From Mercenaria mercenaria (lineage: Eukaryota > Mollusca > Bivalvia > Venerida > Veneridae): a DNA stretch of 64,000 nt. Shown piece after piece: positions 1 to 9,185 of the stretch; the stretch's first letter is position 1; each line of letters opens with the position of its first letter. The position numbers and the translations under genes are program-made. The notes below the pieces were generated by a model. The model did not search any database and was not told the DNA's origin. It saw only the letters and a list, made by a program, of their open reading frames with translations. The stretch lies in NCBI RefSeq assembly GCF_021730395.1, contig NC_069377.1, positions 72,051,501 to 72,115,500 of the forward strand, read 5' to 3'.

Positions 1-2
1 CA

Positions 3-1961
3 AATTGTTTAAATGATTTTTTTGTTTCAATCTCTGCAGTCGACTCTTCTAAATCTAAACTTCCTCAATTTACATTGAAAACTAGGAATATACTAGAAGA
101 ATTCGTTATAACTGAAGAAGAAGTTACTGATATTATATCAGTTCTGTTGGTTAACAAAGCGTCAGGCCCGGATGAAATTAGTCATAGGATGTTAAAAGAA
201 TGTAAGAATACTATTAATAAGCCATTAAGTATGTTGTATAACAGGTCACTACGCGATTGCCAATACCCGAACATATGGAAGTCGGCTACAGTTATGCCGC
301 TTTTTAAAAAAGGTAACAAAAATACACCCTCCAACTACAGGCCAATTTCGCTTATCAGTTGCATTGGGAAAATTATGGAAAGAATCATGTTTAAACATTT
401 TTATAACCATTTACATCTAAATATTTTATTATACCCAAAGCAGTCAGGTTTCATACCAGGTCATTCGACAGTGTATCAGTTAATAGATATTTACAATCAA
501 ATTTGTCAGTCATTCGATTCTAAAATACCGACATGTATGGTGTTCTGTGACATATCAAAGGCGTTTGATCGAGTATGGCACGAGGGTCTGATTTTCAAAC
601 TTAAACAAAATGGTATTAATGATAATCTATTGCTATGGGTTAAAAACTATCTTAAAGAACGTAATCAAAAAGTGTTTGTTGGATCATCTTTTTCTGATAC
701 GAAATATGTTACAGCTGGTGTTCCCCAGGGCTCAGTGCTTGGACCTCTCTTCTTTTTAATCTATGTTAACGACATCACCGAAAATTTATTGAGTGTTACA
801 CGTTTATTTGCTGATGATAGCTCGTTAGCTGTTTCATCATCAGACATAAACTTTATGCAAAATACTTTAAATTCTGATCTTCAGAAAATTAGTGACTGGT
901 CCCAGCAATGGCTCGTTGAATTCAATCCAAACAAAACTGAAGTAGTATTTTTTACCTTAGGATCAGAACGCAAACCTTCGTTGATATTTAACAATGTTCA
1001 ACTCGATTTTGTCGAAAGTCATAAACATTTAGGACTGACATTTAGATCAGATGGAAAATGGCATGATCATATTACTAACATCATCTCATCAGCATCGAAA
1101 GTTCTTGGATCTATGCGAGCTTTAAAGTTTAAAATAAATCGTAATTCACTAAACCAGATATATATTTCGTACTTGAGACCCATATTAGAGTATGCTTCTG
1201 TTGTATGGGATGGGTGTACTGAATATGAGAAGCAGTCTCTAGAAAAATTGCAGTATGAAGCTGCAAGAGTTGTTACGGGACTAACACGATCTGTCTCCAT
1301 TGAAAAATTAATAACAGAAATAGGCTGGGTTTCATTAAAAGACAGACGTATTATTCAAAAACTAACTACTGTATACAAAGCAAGACAAGGAAAGCTTCCA
1401 GATTATCTTGCTGATTTATTTCCTGGAACTGTATCCGAATCAAACTCATACCGACTTCGTAATAGCAATGACTACGTGACATTAGCCCGCCGCACCCAGA
1501 TATATAATTCATCTTTTATTCCATCTGCTACTTTTCTATGGAATAATCTTGAAATAGATATTAAAAACTCAGACTCATTGAATATTTTCAAAACCAGATT
1601 GAAAGCGAAATACAAATCAGATACAGTTCCTAAATATTTTTGTATTGGTGACCGAAAATTTTCTGTATATCACGCACGCTTACGCAACGGCTGTAGTAAC
1701 TTGAATGCTGATCTTTTTAACAATCATTTACGCAACAATTCTTCATGTGAATGTGGTCATCAAAACGAAGACGCTAATCATTTTTTCTTTAACTGTAGAA
1801 ATTATCATACTCAGAGAACCGTCTTGTTTCACGAGACACGTAAATTTCATCCGCTAAACCTACAAACAATTCTGTTTGGGAATGATCGATATACGGAAGA
1901 TGAAAACACGTTCATCTTTCTACAAGTTCAAAAATATGTAAAACAGACAGGCAGATTCTAA
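3..1961 (+). CDS. LINE ORF2 C-terminal part: reverse transcriptase and C-terminal Cys/His motif
   Basis: This encodes the reverse transcriptase that copies the element's RNA at the nicked target site. The frame is open upstream of the first plausible initiator, back to base 3, with a typical pre-RT linker (LNDFFVSIS), so the protein runs off the window edge. Residue numbers below count from base 75. Visible motifs are KASGPDEIS (28-36), NYRPISL (87-93), the first catalytic Asp in FCDISKAFDRVWH (157-169), AGVPQGSVLGPLFFL (214-228) and the catalytic FADD (245-248). Downstream lie a thumb region with YLRPILEYASVVWDG and a terminal motif with C558, C560, H568 and C573, as seen in many CR1/Jockey-group ORF2 proteins. 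No stop or frameshift interrupts it, so RT activity is plausible. The endonuclease domain is not visible. Confidence 0.9.
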   Translation, partial: NCLNDFFVSISAVDSSKSKLPQFTLKTRNILEEFVITEEEVTDIISVLLVNKASGPDEISHRMLKECKNTINKPLSMLYNRSLRDCQYPNIWKSATVMPLFKKGNKNTPSNYRPISLISCIGKIMERIMFKHFYNHLHLNILLYPKQSGFIPGHSTVYQLIDIYNQICQSFDSKIPTCMVFCDISKAFDRVWHEGLIFKLKQNGINDNLLLWVKNYLKERNQKVFVGSSFSDTKYVTAGVPQGSVLGPLFFLIYVNDITENLLSVTRLFADDSSLAVSSSDINFMQNTLNSDLQKISDWSQQWLVEFNPNKTEVVFFTLGSERKPSLIFNNVQLDFVESHKHLGLTFRSDGKWHDHITNIISSASKVLGSMRALKFKINRNSLNQIYISYLRPILEYASVVWDGCTEYEKQSLEKLQYEAARVVTGLTRSVSIEKLITEIGWVSLKDRRIIQKLTTVYKARQGKLPDYLADLFPGTVSESNSYRLRNSNDYVTLARRTQIYNSSFIPSATFLWNNLEIDIKNSDSLNIFKTRLKAKYKSDTVPKYFCIGDRKFSVYHARLRNGCSNLNADLFNNHLRNNSSCECGHQNEDANHFFFNCRNYHTQRTVLFHETRKFHPLNLQTILFGNDRYTEDENTFIFLQVQKYVKQTGRF

Positions 1962-2028
1962 TGACACTTTCTTATATATGAAAATATCTTAACTAATAGA
2001 CGACACTTTAAAATGCTGGACAAGCCCC

Positions 2029-2030
<2 letters not shown>

Positions 2031-2074
<44 letters not shown>
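2031..2074 (+). repeat. CT dinucleotide microsatellite
   Basis: About 22 uninterrupted CT repeats lie in the 3' untranslated region of the LINE. The length is probably variable between individuals. Confidence 0.95.
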
Positions 2075-2079
<5 letters not shown>

Positions 2080-2303
2080 AATTAATTAACAAATTATTTC
2101 AATATTATTAACACAACTTCGCATATTTATTTTGTTTTCTCCGCCGAGTTATATTAAGTTATTTCTATTGGGAAGGGCCGTTTACTGATGTTGTGAGAAC
2201 TTGTGGCCCGACCCATTTGCTTATTTTCTTGGCTGCACATGTACATTTTTAATGTTTGTTGTTATAAATGTAAATATTAATAAGCAATAAAATATGATTA
2301 AAC

Positions 2304-2370
2304 TAGTTCAGTCGGTACAGCGCTCGCCCTGTAAGCGAGGGTTCCCGGGTTCGAGCCCCGGACTGACTGC
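2304..2370 (+). tRNA. tRNA-Thr-like sequence lacking its 5' acceptor arm (SINE head or pseudogene)
   Basis: A good box A (TAGTTCAGTCGG) and box B (GGTTCGAGCC) are present. The anticodon stem CTCGC/GCGAG closes a loop whose centre reads TGT (Thr), and the T-arm CCGGG/CCCGG is perfect. The 3' acceptor strand (ACTGACT) has no partner, because the sequence just before box A is the LINE tail. Position 33 is C instead of T. It is therefore unlikely to be a working tRNA gene and is better read as a tRNA-derived SINE head or pseudogene cut at its 5' end by the LINE. Confidence 0.6.
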
Positions 2371-2675
2371 ACATTTTTCTCACCCTGTGACTTTCGACAC
2401 TATCTTGATGGTTCAGCCAAATGCTTGTTGAAACGAGTCGTCTGATTGGTTCAAATAAAAATAGATTTGCGAAAATAAAAAATCCAAATATGCAGAAAGA
2501 TGAATGTGAATAGGTCATACTCAGATCTTCGTTTAGAAGATCAAGTATTTTAGTCAGAGTGTGTGCGGAAACAACTTGTCAAAGACTTGCATTTGAAATA
2601 CTATTTATACAACGGCTTCCTAAAATTATGATTAACTCCATTTTGTCTATCTTCGTTACGTAACTAAATAACTTC
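2371..2675. other. No gene seen
   Basis: This is AT-rich sequence downstream of the tRNA-like unit. It may be the body of a tRNA-derived SINE, but I could not match it to another copy in the window. Confidence 0.4.
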
Positions 2676-2895
2676 TTAAGTTACAGTGTTTTGAACTTGC
2701 TTGCTTTGGCCAACAATTTTGAAATATCCCATTAACAACGTATCAAATGAATACATTTTAACAAAACATTCTACTGAAATCAAGAAAGTATAAATAAGCG
2801 TAAAAGGCAAAACAACATACTTTTCTGATAGGAATCTGTTTCTATGCAACATACGTTTTATGTTTTTGTCATACATATATATATAATAGAGCATA
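2676..2895 (-). repeat. Composite repeat, copy A: conserved module
   Basis: This segment matches 26400-26605 in sequence and on the minus strand (shared words include ACAATTTTGAAATATCC and ATTTTAACAAAA). Both copies read a similar short peptide on the minus strand with the shared string GYFKIV. In both places the module is followed within a few hundred bases by the CCTACAATGTATCGTAC array. Module and array therefore look like parts of one dispersed element. Whether the peptide is ever made is unknown. Confidence 0.6.
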
Positions 2896-2984
2896 GAAAA
2901 TGCAATAATTTATTGTTCTCTCCAAGCACTTAGGCCTGATGAAGACTCTAACCATTGAACAATTGCATACCATACTCACAGTTG

Positions 2985-3082
2985 GTTTTGAGCAGCTGTA
3001 GCTACAATCGTAACAATGGGCAAAATACTACAAAATACCGAACATAAACCGTAACAAAGAGCCAATTCCTACCTACAATATA
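2985..3082 (+). repeat. Composite repeat, copy A: left end of the 41-42 bp array
   Basis: Diverged units of the type GTAACAAAGAGCCAATTCCTAC occur here up to the TA at 3081-3082. The array resumes after 5694 on the far side of the inserted pogo transposon. Confidence 0.65.
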
Positions 3083-5692
3083 TCCTGGCTTCTTATATTT
3101 TCGACGGTGTAAGGAAATCGGGCACTATATTCATTTTAAATCTTTGCATAATGGGATAATTGAAGCATTATCATAAAAAACATTCATTTTCCCAACAAAC
3201 TTACAATTTTTAATCGTACACAACAAATATTTACCTTCAAAGTTCAGAAATATGGCCGCATACCAATATCCGCTTCCCTCCAAGTGACGTCATTGTTTTC
3301 GACGGTCCTGATTGGTTGCCATTTTACAGGTAAAGGCAATGTTCAAAAGTTTGATAAACACTAAAAATATTAAACGTAACGTTCTGTGCACAAATTTCTA
3401 AAACAGTCAAATTTTTTTTTGCTATTTTTTTATGTTTTTATAAAAAATACAACAGCATAGTTGTGCTTCAACTACTCCTCCTCTGTGCATTTTGGGCACA
3501 GAAAGGGGTCGTTTCTCCTCAGAACTTTCACGGGGGAGCAAAATCTCAAGTGAACCCATTTGTCGCATTTATCGCAGCATCCCCACTTTACCAGTGTCAG
3601 ATTTACACAATATTTCAACTCAGTTGGAGTGAACCTACCACAAACTGAGCATACTTCAGTGTCATCTTCATCACCAGAATCGGAAATTATTGAGGCTGGG
3701 GATTCTACATCTGCCTTCCGATTATTGCTGGATGTGCTAGGTTGTTGTACAGGCCTAGGAGACTTAGGTATATTCAACAAAGGTAAGTCTTTCTTTTGAT
3801 GTTTTTTAGGTGTTTTTGACCTTGAGCTTGGTGTTTTCTGTTGGGCAACGTGGTCTTTCATGTTTTCAAACACTGTGTCTTCAGTTATTGGCTTTCCTCC
3901 CACGACCTTACTAAGTGTCCTCCTGACCTTGGCAACAGTGACGTTCTCTAGGATTTGACCGCCCCTTTTCTCTAAAAAGATCCTAGCTTCAGACATGGTT
4001 GTTTCATTTTTTGGATCAGATTTGTCACCTTGTAGCTCATCAGGACATGTGCTAGATTCAGGACGTGGGTGAAATGTCAATGACGGAGCTATGGATTTGT
4101 CATTGATGACATCAGGATCGAAGGGGTATATTCCACATCGCCTGAATGCTGACTGGATGTTTAAAGGTGTCAGAGTAGAGCTGTATACCTTGCTCGCGAT
4201 GCGGCCCACCTCGTACCGTGTGACTACACGACCACCTGACTCCCTCATGTGGTGGTGGCAAGCTGCGTTCCAACCAACTTCAAATGGACCAAAGCATGAT
4301 ACGTCCATAGGCTGTAACAAGTGTGAGCAATGTGGCGGAAGTACGAATAAAACTATGTGCTGATCTCGTGCCCACTCTACTAATCCAAGTGATACATGGC
4401 TCTTATGACCATCATAGAGTATCAATACTGGGCTGTCATTGTTTCGTGCTGGCAAAAGTGGCTCTACATGCTCCTTCATATATTTTCCGAAGATCTCTGT
4501 GTTGGACCAACCGGATTCTGATACAGTTCCATCGGCCTCTGGTGCTGCCCCTTCCATCAGTGCTGGCTGCATCCTAGCTCCCGGAAAAATGAAAAATGGT
4601 GGGATCTGTTGACCTAGAGCATTGCCACCGCCAATAACAGTTACTGTTTTGGACCTTCCGGCTGTTACGGCTTGCGTCTTGTAGTGAGCACCTGCAACAA
4701 TCTTTGGAGGTTTGTGTTCCAGATTAAGGCCTTTTTCATCAATGTTAAGAATGTGGGAGGGCTTATCCTTCAAATTGTACTTAGTAAGTATGGAGTTAAG
4801 TTCATTGAAATACCTGTCAATAGTAGGACGTGTTGCATATTTTGCACGAGCAATTTCTAGACTGCGTGGCTTTTTCACCTTTAGTTCTGGCCACCTATTA
4901 AGAAAACTGTAAAGCCATGTAAGGCTGAATGGTTTGCTTTTCTCCCGGATTCCCAAATGTACTGCATAGTCTGTTGCCAGATTGATTGTCTCTTGTCTTG
5001 AATAGCCAAAACCTATCTTAGCCATTGTCATCAAATGTTTGCAGAGAAAAGCTTCTTGCTCTAATGTAAACATTGTTTGAGGACCAGACCGAACAGTATC
5101 AATGTGTACTCTGCCCTTCACTCTATCTTTCAGTGTAGTGATTGGGATATTAAAACGTTTGGCAACTCTCTCAACAGGTAATCCTTGTTCCACCACTACA
5201 GCATATGCCTCATGCAAGTCACTGGCAGAGTATGACCTGTACTTGCCCCGAACATTTGCCTGGGTCTGCAAACAAAACACAAAAAGCTGACAATGCTCGT
5301 AACAAAGTACTATTTACGGAACAAACTTTTGGGCACACCCTGTATATAATTTTTGACATATCACGTGACCAGTTATGAGCATTATTACTATAGCAGACGT
5401 ACAGATGTTTCTTTGAAGATATTTTAATGAAAAGGTAGAGTTATCAACATTTTTTGTAACAGTTATTTTAGGAATAGTAAAAGTAGTAAAATTTTACATT
5501 ATTGTCTCAGAAATCGATATTTTACCTGTCTAATTTCCATTTTGAACACTTTGACAGCTCAGCGTGTGTAGTCGGTGTTTGTTTACTTCCGGGAGGGCGG
5601 AGCTTCATGAAATCACGCGAGATCTCGATTTTAAAGGGGAATAACTAACACCGTCGAAAATGTAAATACGTCGAAAATGTAAGATGCCAGGA
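3083..5692 (-). mobile_element. Complete pogo-type DNA transposon (Tc1/mariner superfamily)
   Basis: The element is 2610 bp and is flanked on both sides by the dinucleotide TA (3081-3082 and 5693-5694), the target duplication expected of the superfamily. Its ends form terminal inverted repeats: the left begins TCCTGGCTTCTTATATTTTC and the right, read on the other strand, begins TCCTGGCATCTTACATTTTC. The right end also carries a second internal copy of the TTTTCGACG motif. The element sits inside a 41-42 bp tandem array that continues on both sides, so the empty site is easily recognised. The single gene is open throughout. Intact ends and an intact gene suggest recent or current mobility. Confidence 0.9.
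3472..5540 (-). CDS. Pogo-type transposase with C-terminal PHD-like finger, two exons
   Basis: This is the DDE transposase that would bind the element's ends and move it by cut and paste. I place exon 1 at 5526-5540 (codes MEIRQ, donor CAG|GTAAAA) and exon 2 at 3472-5265 (acceptor TTTGTTTGCAG). The 260-bp intron joins them in frame and gives 602 residues. A psq-type helix-turn-helix lies near residues 12-57 (RFNIPITTLKDRVKG) and a CENP-B/Tc5-type helix-turn-helix near 65-140. The DDE_1 catalytic core follows, with D181 (NIDEKG), D290 (LYDGHKSH) and D326 (LQPMDVSCFGPFE). A charged linker leads to a Cys-rich PHD-like finger at 544-598 (C544, C547, C569, C572, H577, C595, C598). The triad is complete, and I see no stop or frameshift. 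The start and intron are inferred from splice signals, not from transcripts. Domestication is possible, but the intact flanking repeats argue for a mobile element. Confidence 0.85.
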
Positions 5693-5694
5693 TA

Positions 5695-6130
5695 CCATAC
5701 ATGTAACAATAACGAAGTGCAAAATCCTACAATGTAGCATATATGTACCTGCATAAAAGGGACAAAATCCTAAAATGTATCGAAGATATAGCAAAAAAAG
5801 GCTAGTTAATGAAGAGAAAATCTTTTAAAATGGCGTGCTACAACGTGTCATCCATATTGCCGTATCATTCAATGTTGCGTATATAATTATGGCCGTAAAA
5901 AAGGCACTATCCTACAATGTATCGTACATGTGTTAGTTACAGAGGACTAAATCCTTCAATGTATCGCAAATGTGTTAGTTACAGAGGACTAAATCCTTCA
6001 ATGTATCGCACATGTGTTAGTTACAGAGGACTAAATCCTTCAATGTATCGCACATTAAGATGTTACAAAGGAAAGATTCTACAATGCGGCATACATGTTG
6101 CCGTAACAAAGGGCAAATTACTAAAATCTG
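5695..6130 (+). repeat. Composite repeat, copy A: right part of the 41-42 bp array
   Basis: Units run CCTACAATGTATCGTACATG then a GTTAGTTACAGAGGACTAAAT-type stretch. The cleanest copies, from about 5910 to 6055, are 42 bp and so read as a 14-residue repeat with no stop. Flanking copies are more diverged. The array ends with CTACAATGCGGCATACATG, a variant also found at the end of the 26.9 kb array. Confidence 0.85.
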
Positions 6131-7238
6131 TAGATTAGGGGTCATCTTTGATGCAAGAAAAATATTTTCAGTCAAACACACACACACTGCAAAATCAGCT
6201 AAAAATGAGACCCAAAATTGTGGTGGTGGTGTATAATCTAAGTTTTCATTTCTACTACAACAGTCTTTTTACGGACATGTGCACATGGACATTTGCGAAA
6301 GAACATGAAGCGGCATGTGAACTTCTTGGACGACAGTTATTTCAAAGGGTTCAATTCAATTATTTGATGTACATGTGCGATAGGAAAACGTGATGATATC
6401 GGTCTATTATGCCTCCACTTTGTAGTGCAGGGTATATATTTGTCAATGTTTGTCCGTCAGAGTAAATTTGTGAAACTGTCTTGGAATTCATAGGAATGTT
6501 ATTCGGTATTTTAAGCTGCGCTCCGGAGTTTGTTTAGCTAAGATCAAGAAAAAAATGTGACCTGTTGAGTGTTTACAGTGTTTTAATGATCGTACTTAGT
6601 TACCTCCTTCACGACAGAGCTGTCCCTCACAATAAGAAGTGAATATTTTTACTCCCAAACCATTTTCGGTGCATATTTTATTTTTAAATGCATTGTATAC
6701 TTCACAGCTATCTCACGCCTATTCGGTTTGCTTCTTAATATTAGTTAAAATGCAAATATTTGACAATAAAAGTACTTTCATGACGAAACGGCCAAATTCA
6801 CTGCTAAATCAGCTTGCAGGTAAACATCACCACGACCAAAAATTAAGAATAAATTAGCTATCTTTAGTTCTCTGTAAAGTTAAATCATATTTACATCGCC
6901 TACCATTCCCCGATTTTTGATATTCGGTACAATGCTTGTAAAAATGCAAAACATACGATGACACTCGTTTTGTTGATGTTCTTTTATCGCGGCGTGCACT
7001 AGCTCGGAAGTTGCGACAGAGCGATTTACCGTATACCTCTGAAAGAGGTAGCTCTGTTGTTTACAAGGCGTGTTTTGGGGATTAAGTAGAATGTGGCCTA
7101 TGGAGAGTAAATAATGTTTTTCTATGATCTTCACTCAACTAATTGTGTTTCAAACCTGGCGTTGATTTAGTAGAGATAAACATTCTGACAAAGTTTTATA
7201 AAGATAAGACGGAAAACGTGACATTTTAAATGTAACAA
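6131..7238. other. No gene seen
   Basis: This is AT-rich sequence with only short open frames of low quality. I see no splice-flanked coding stretch and no clear repeat boundary. Confidence 0.5.
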
Positions 7239-7764
7239 CCTGTACGAAATTTTACAGCTGTAAAAGACCTGTATTTTTGTTCAAAATTACAGTCAAATTT
7301 ACACCTGTAGAGTTTATATAACAACATTGATTTTACAGCTGTATATTTCAATTTACAGCTGTAAAACGACTGTAAAACAGGTCGAAATATGCAAATGAGA
7401 TACAGCTGTAAAAAAAACTTACACCTGTATAACTGAAAAGGTTACAGCTGTAAATATGCCTAATGTTACAGCTGTAGAAATATTACAGGTGTTGAAAATT
7501 TAGAGTGCATTATTTTAAGGGACGAAAGCAGAGGTATAAAAAGTTTTAGGATGAATTGTAATTCTCTAGAAAGGGTAGCAATTACTCACAGACAGAATGG
7601 CAAAATAAATAACATAGTACTAGTATTTAGGAGTGACCTGTCGCTTTTATTAATAGATCTGAAATGTTACTGGAATAATCCACTTCAGTAAAGGGGTACC
7701 CTACCTTTATATAACTTATTTTTATAATAAATATTTAAATGACTGCCTCTTCGACAATTAGACG

Positions 7765-7836
7765 CCGTGGTGCAGTGGTAAGCGTGACGCCTTTAGAATC
7801 TAACTTTTGTGAGTTCGAATTCCAGCGGAGATCAAT
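7765..7836 (+). tRNA. tRNA-like sequence inside the nested element (degenerate)
   Basis: Box A is TGGTGCAGTGGT and box B is GAGTTCGAATTCC, spaced as in a tRNA gene. The acceptor and anticodon stems pair poorly. The loop region TTTAGAAT would give TAG (Leu) if real. It is a pol III promoter-like remnant and not a convincing functional tRNA. Confidence 0.4.
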
Positions 7837-8011
7837 ATATATATATATATTACGTTTATTTTTTTTTTGTTTCATTTGATATTTTGGTAACATACATTTA
7901 AAATGATAATAATGTTAAAGATGTATTTGAATTGCATTACTTGTATCATTTTGCTATTTTCGCATATAACACAGGTTTTTCAAATATCTTTATGATTGTG
8001 AATTATTCAAC

Positions 8012-8125
8012 ATGGTTGACATAGCTCTTGACGATTTAGTCATTCAACTAGCTGATGACACTTATAAGGAGGAAACCGACGCCGCCAGCGAGTGTGAGGA
8101 TGCTCCATTGGGCGCGTGTGTTTGA
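8012..8125 (+). CDS. Small acidic ORF inside the nested element
   Basis: The 37-codon frame starts ATG GTT GAC and ends TGA. The product is strongly acidic and begins MVDIALDDLVIQLADD. Its composition is unlike the surrounding AT-rich DNA. It could be a remnant of a transposase N-terminus or a captured host exon. I do not recognise it, and expression is unsupported. Confidence 0.25.
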   Translation: MVDIALDDLVIQLADDTYKEETDAASECEDAPLGACV

Positions 8126-8245
8126 AATGTATTGAATGTATTTAAATTGTATGAATGAAATTAAAAATGAAATTGAAATGATGAAATAAAATGAAATAAA
8201 AAAAACCCTGAAAAATAGAATAAAACAAATTCAATCATAAAAAGT

Positions 8246-8342
8246 CGCCTTGTGTGGGTTTCGAACCCACAGCCTCTTAATCGCAAAAGTTAAATCACTA
8301 GCAAGATTCCTCAATTCTACCAACTAAACTATCAGTGCAATG
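8246..8342 (-). tRNA. tRNA-like sequence inside the nested element (opposite strand)
   Basis: On the minus strand, box A reads TAGTTTAGTTGG. The T-arm GTGGG-TTCGAAA-CCCAC is perfect. The distance between the boxes is longer than in a plain tRNA, and the acceptor ends do not pair. It shares TAACTTTTG upstream of box B with the plus-strand unit at 7765-7836, so the two may be inverted relatives. Confidence 0.45.
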
Positions 8343-9185
8343 TCAATCTGTTCGGTATTTGAAATATATTTATAGTTTTAAATAAGTCAAATATCTTTCA
8401 AACCCTTATTTAATAAATGGAACAGTCTGGAAAATCCAAATCTAAAAATAAAAGCGACAGGTCACTCCTAATTGCTAATAAGTAAAGAACAAAATGTATT
8501 CTGTTTGCAAAATTCAAGAGTATGGAACAAAGTAGAAACTATGCATCAGATCTTGTTTATAAAACTTTTTTTGTCATGAAAACATATGACAATCTTGTCA
8601 TTATGACTTTTAAACTTTATCAGCTTCAAATATAGTGTAAATAGTTGATATATGTACTTAAACATGTCCTTTTACAACTACATGTATATTAGAGAATTAC
8701 ACATTTGCACTTTCTCAACAACAGTTAAAATTCCAATATTTTAGATAATGTGGTGTCTCTGTGAATTTCAGTTATATCTCGCCAAAATGCATTAAAGATG
8801 GCTGACAATACTCTTGTTTCCCTCCAAAAAAGTTACAGCTGTAATTTTGAGACATGACCATTTTACAGCTGTAACTGTCAACTAATTTTTACAGCTGTAT
8901 ATTTTTGAGACCTGCATGTTTTACACCTGTAAATTTCAACTGTATTTCTGGTAACTTTTCACTTACAGGTCTTTAACGGCTGTAATTTCAAAATACAGGT
9001 CTTTTACAGCTGTAAAACAGGTCCTATTTTTGTACAGGAAGGTTTCAATATCAATTGACTTAGTACAGTAGTTGACGATCCCAGATGACCCAGCAACGAA
9101 CTTGTCGGAGATTTTATTACAGGTAACATTCTGACTAAGTTTCATTAAGTTTCATTTGGCTTAACTTTAAAACGGACACGAACGC

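Larger units (their letters stand above)
1..2303 (+). mobile_element. LINE (CR1/Jockey-group non-LTR retrotransposon), 3' part
   Basis: The element enters from the left edge, so its 5' part (ORF1 and endonuclease) is outside the window. It holds the reverse-transcriptase half of ORF2, a stop at 1959-1961, a 3' untranslated region with a CT microsatellite, and an A-rich end around 2288-2303 (AATAAAATATGATTAAAC). The other LINE in this window (ending near 34388) finishes with a similar AATAAATATGTTTAAAC string, which supports the 3' boundary. The reading frame is open throughout the visible part, which suggests a young copy. The clade is named from motif style only; a reverse-transcriptase tree would be needed to place it. 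Confidence 0.85.
7620..8478. mobile_element. Nested 859-bp TIR element with TA target duplication
   Basis: Positions 7628-7651 and 8447-8470 form a perfect 24-bp inverted repeat (core TAGGAGTGACCTGTCGCTTT). The similarity extends imperfectly outward to 7620 and 8478. TA at 7618-7619 and 8479-8480 flanks the element. The second copy of the host element (48284-49125) has an uninterrupted sequence at the matching point with a single TA, which supplies the empty site. TA duplication and a TIR fit a non-autonomous Tc1/mariner-like element, but the superfamily is an inference. Unusually, it carries a tRNA-like sequence near each end, pointing towards one another. Confidence 0.85.
7239..9038 (+). 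mobile_element. Non-autonomous inverted-repeat element rich in TTACAGCTGTAA, copy 1
   Basis: Ends are CCTGTACGAAATTTTACAG on the left and TTTTTGTACAGG on the right, which are inverted relative to each other. The outer 200-400 bp on each side is packed with the palindrome TTACAGCTGTAA and its variants. A second copy lies in opposite orientation at 48284-49125 and shares the ends, the subterminal palindromes and the middle. No transposase is visible, so it would need one supplied elsewhere. A separate element (7620-8478) has inserted in the middle. I could not find a clear target duplication. Confidence 0.75.

Noticed and set aside
2304-2370. Functional tRNA-Thr gene
   Set aside because: The 5' acceptor strand is missing and position 33 is C, so it cannot form a standard tRNA.
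2303-2518. 71-codon minus-strand frame over the tRNA-like unit
   Set aside because: It lies over a tRNA-derived sequence on the wrong strand and has no coding signature.
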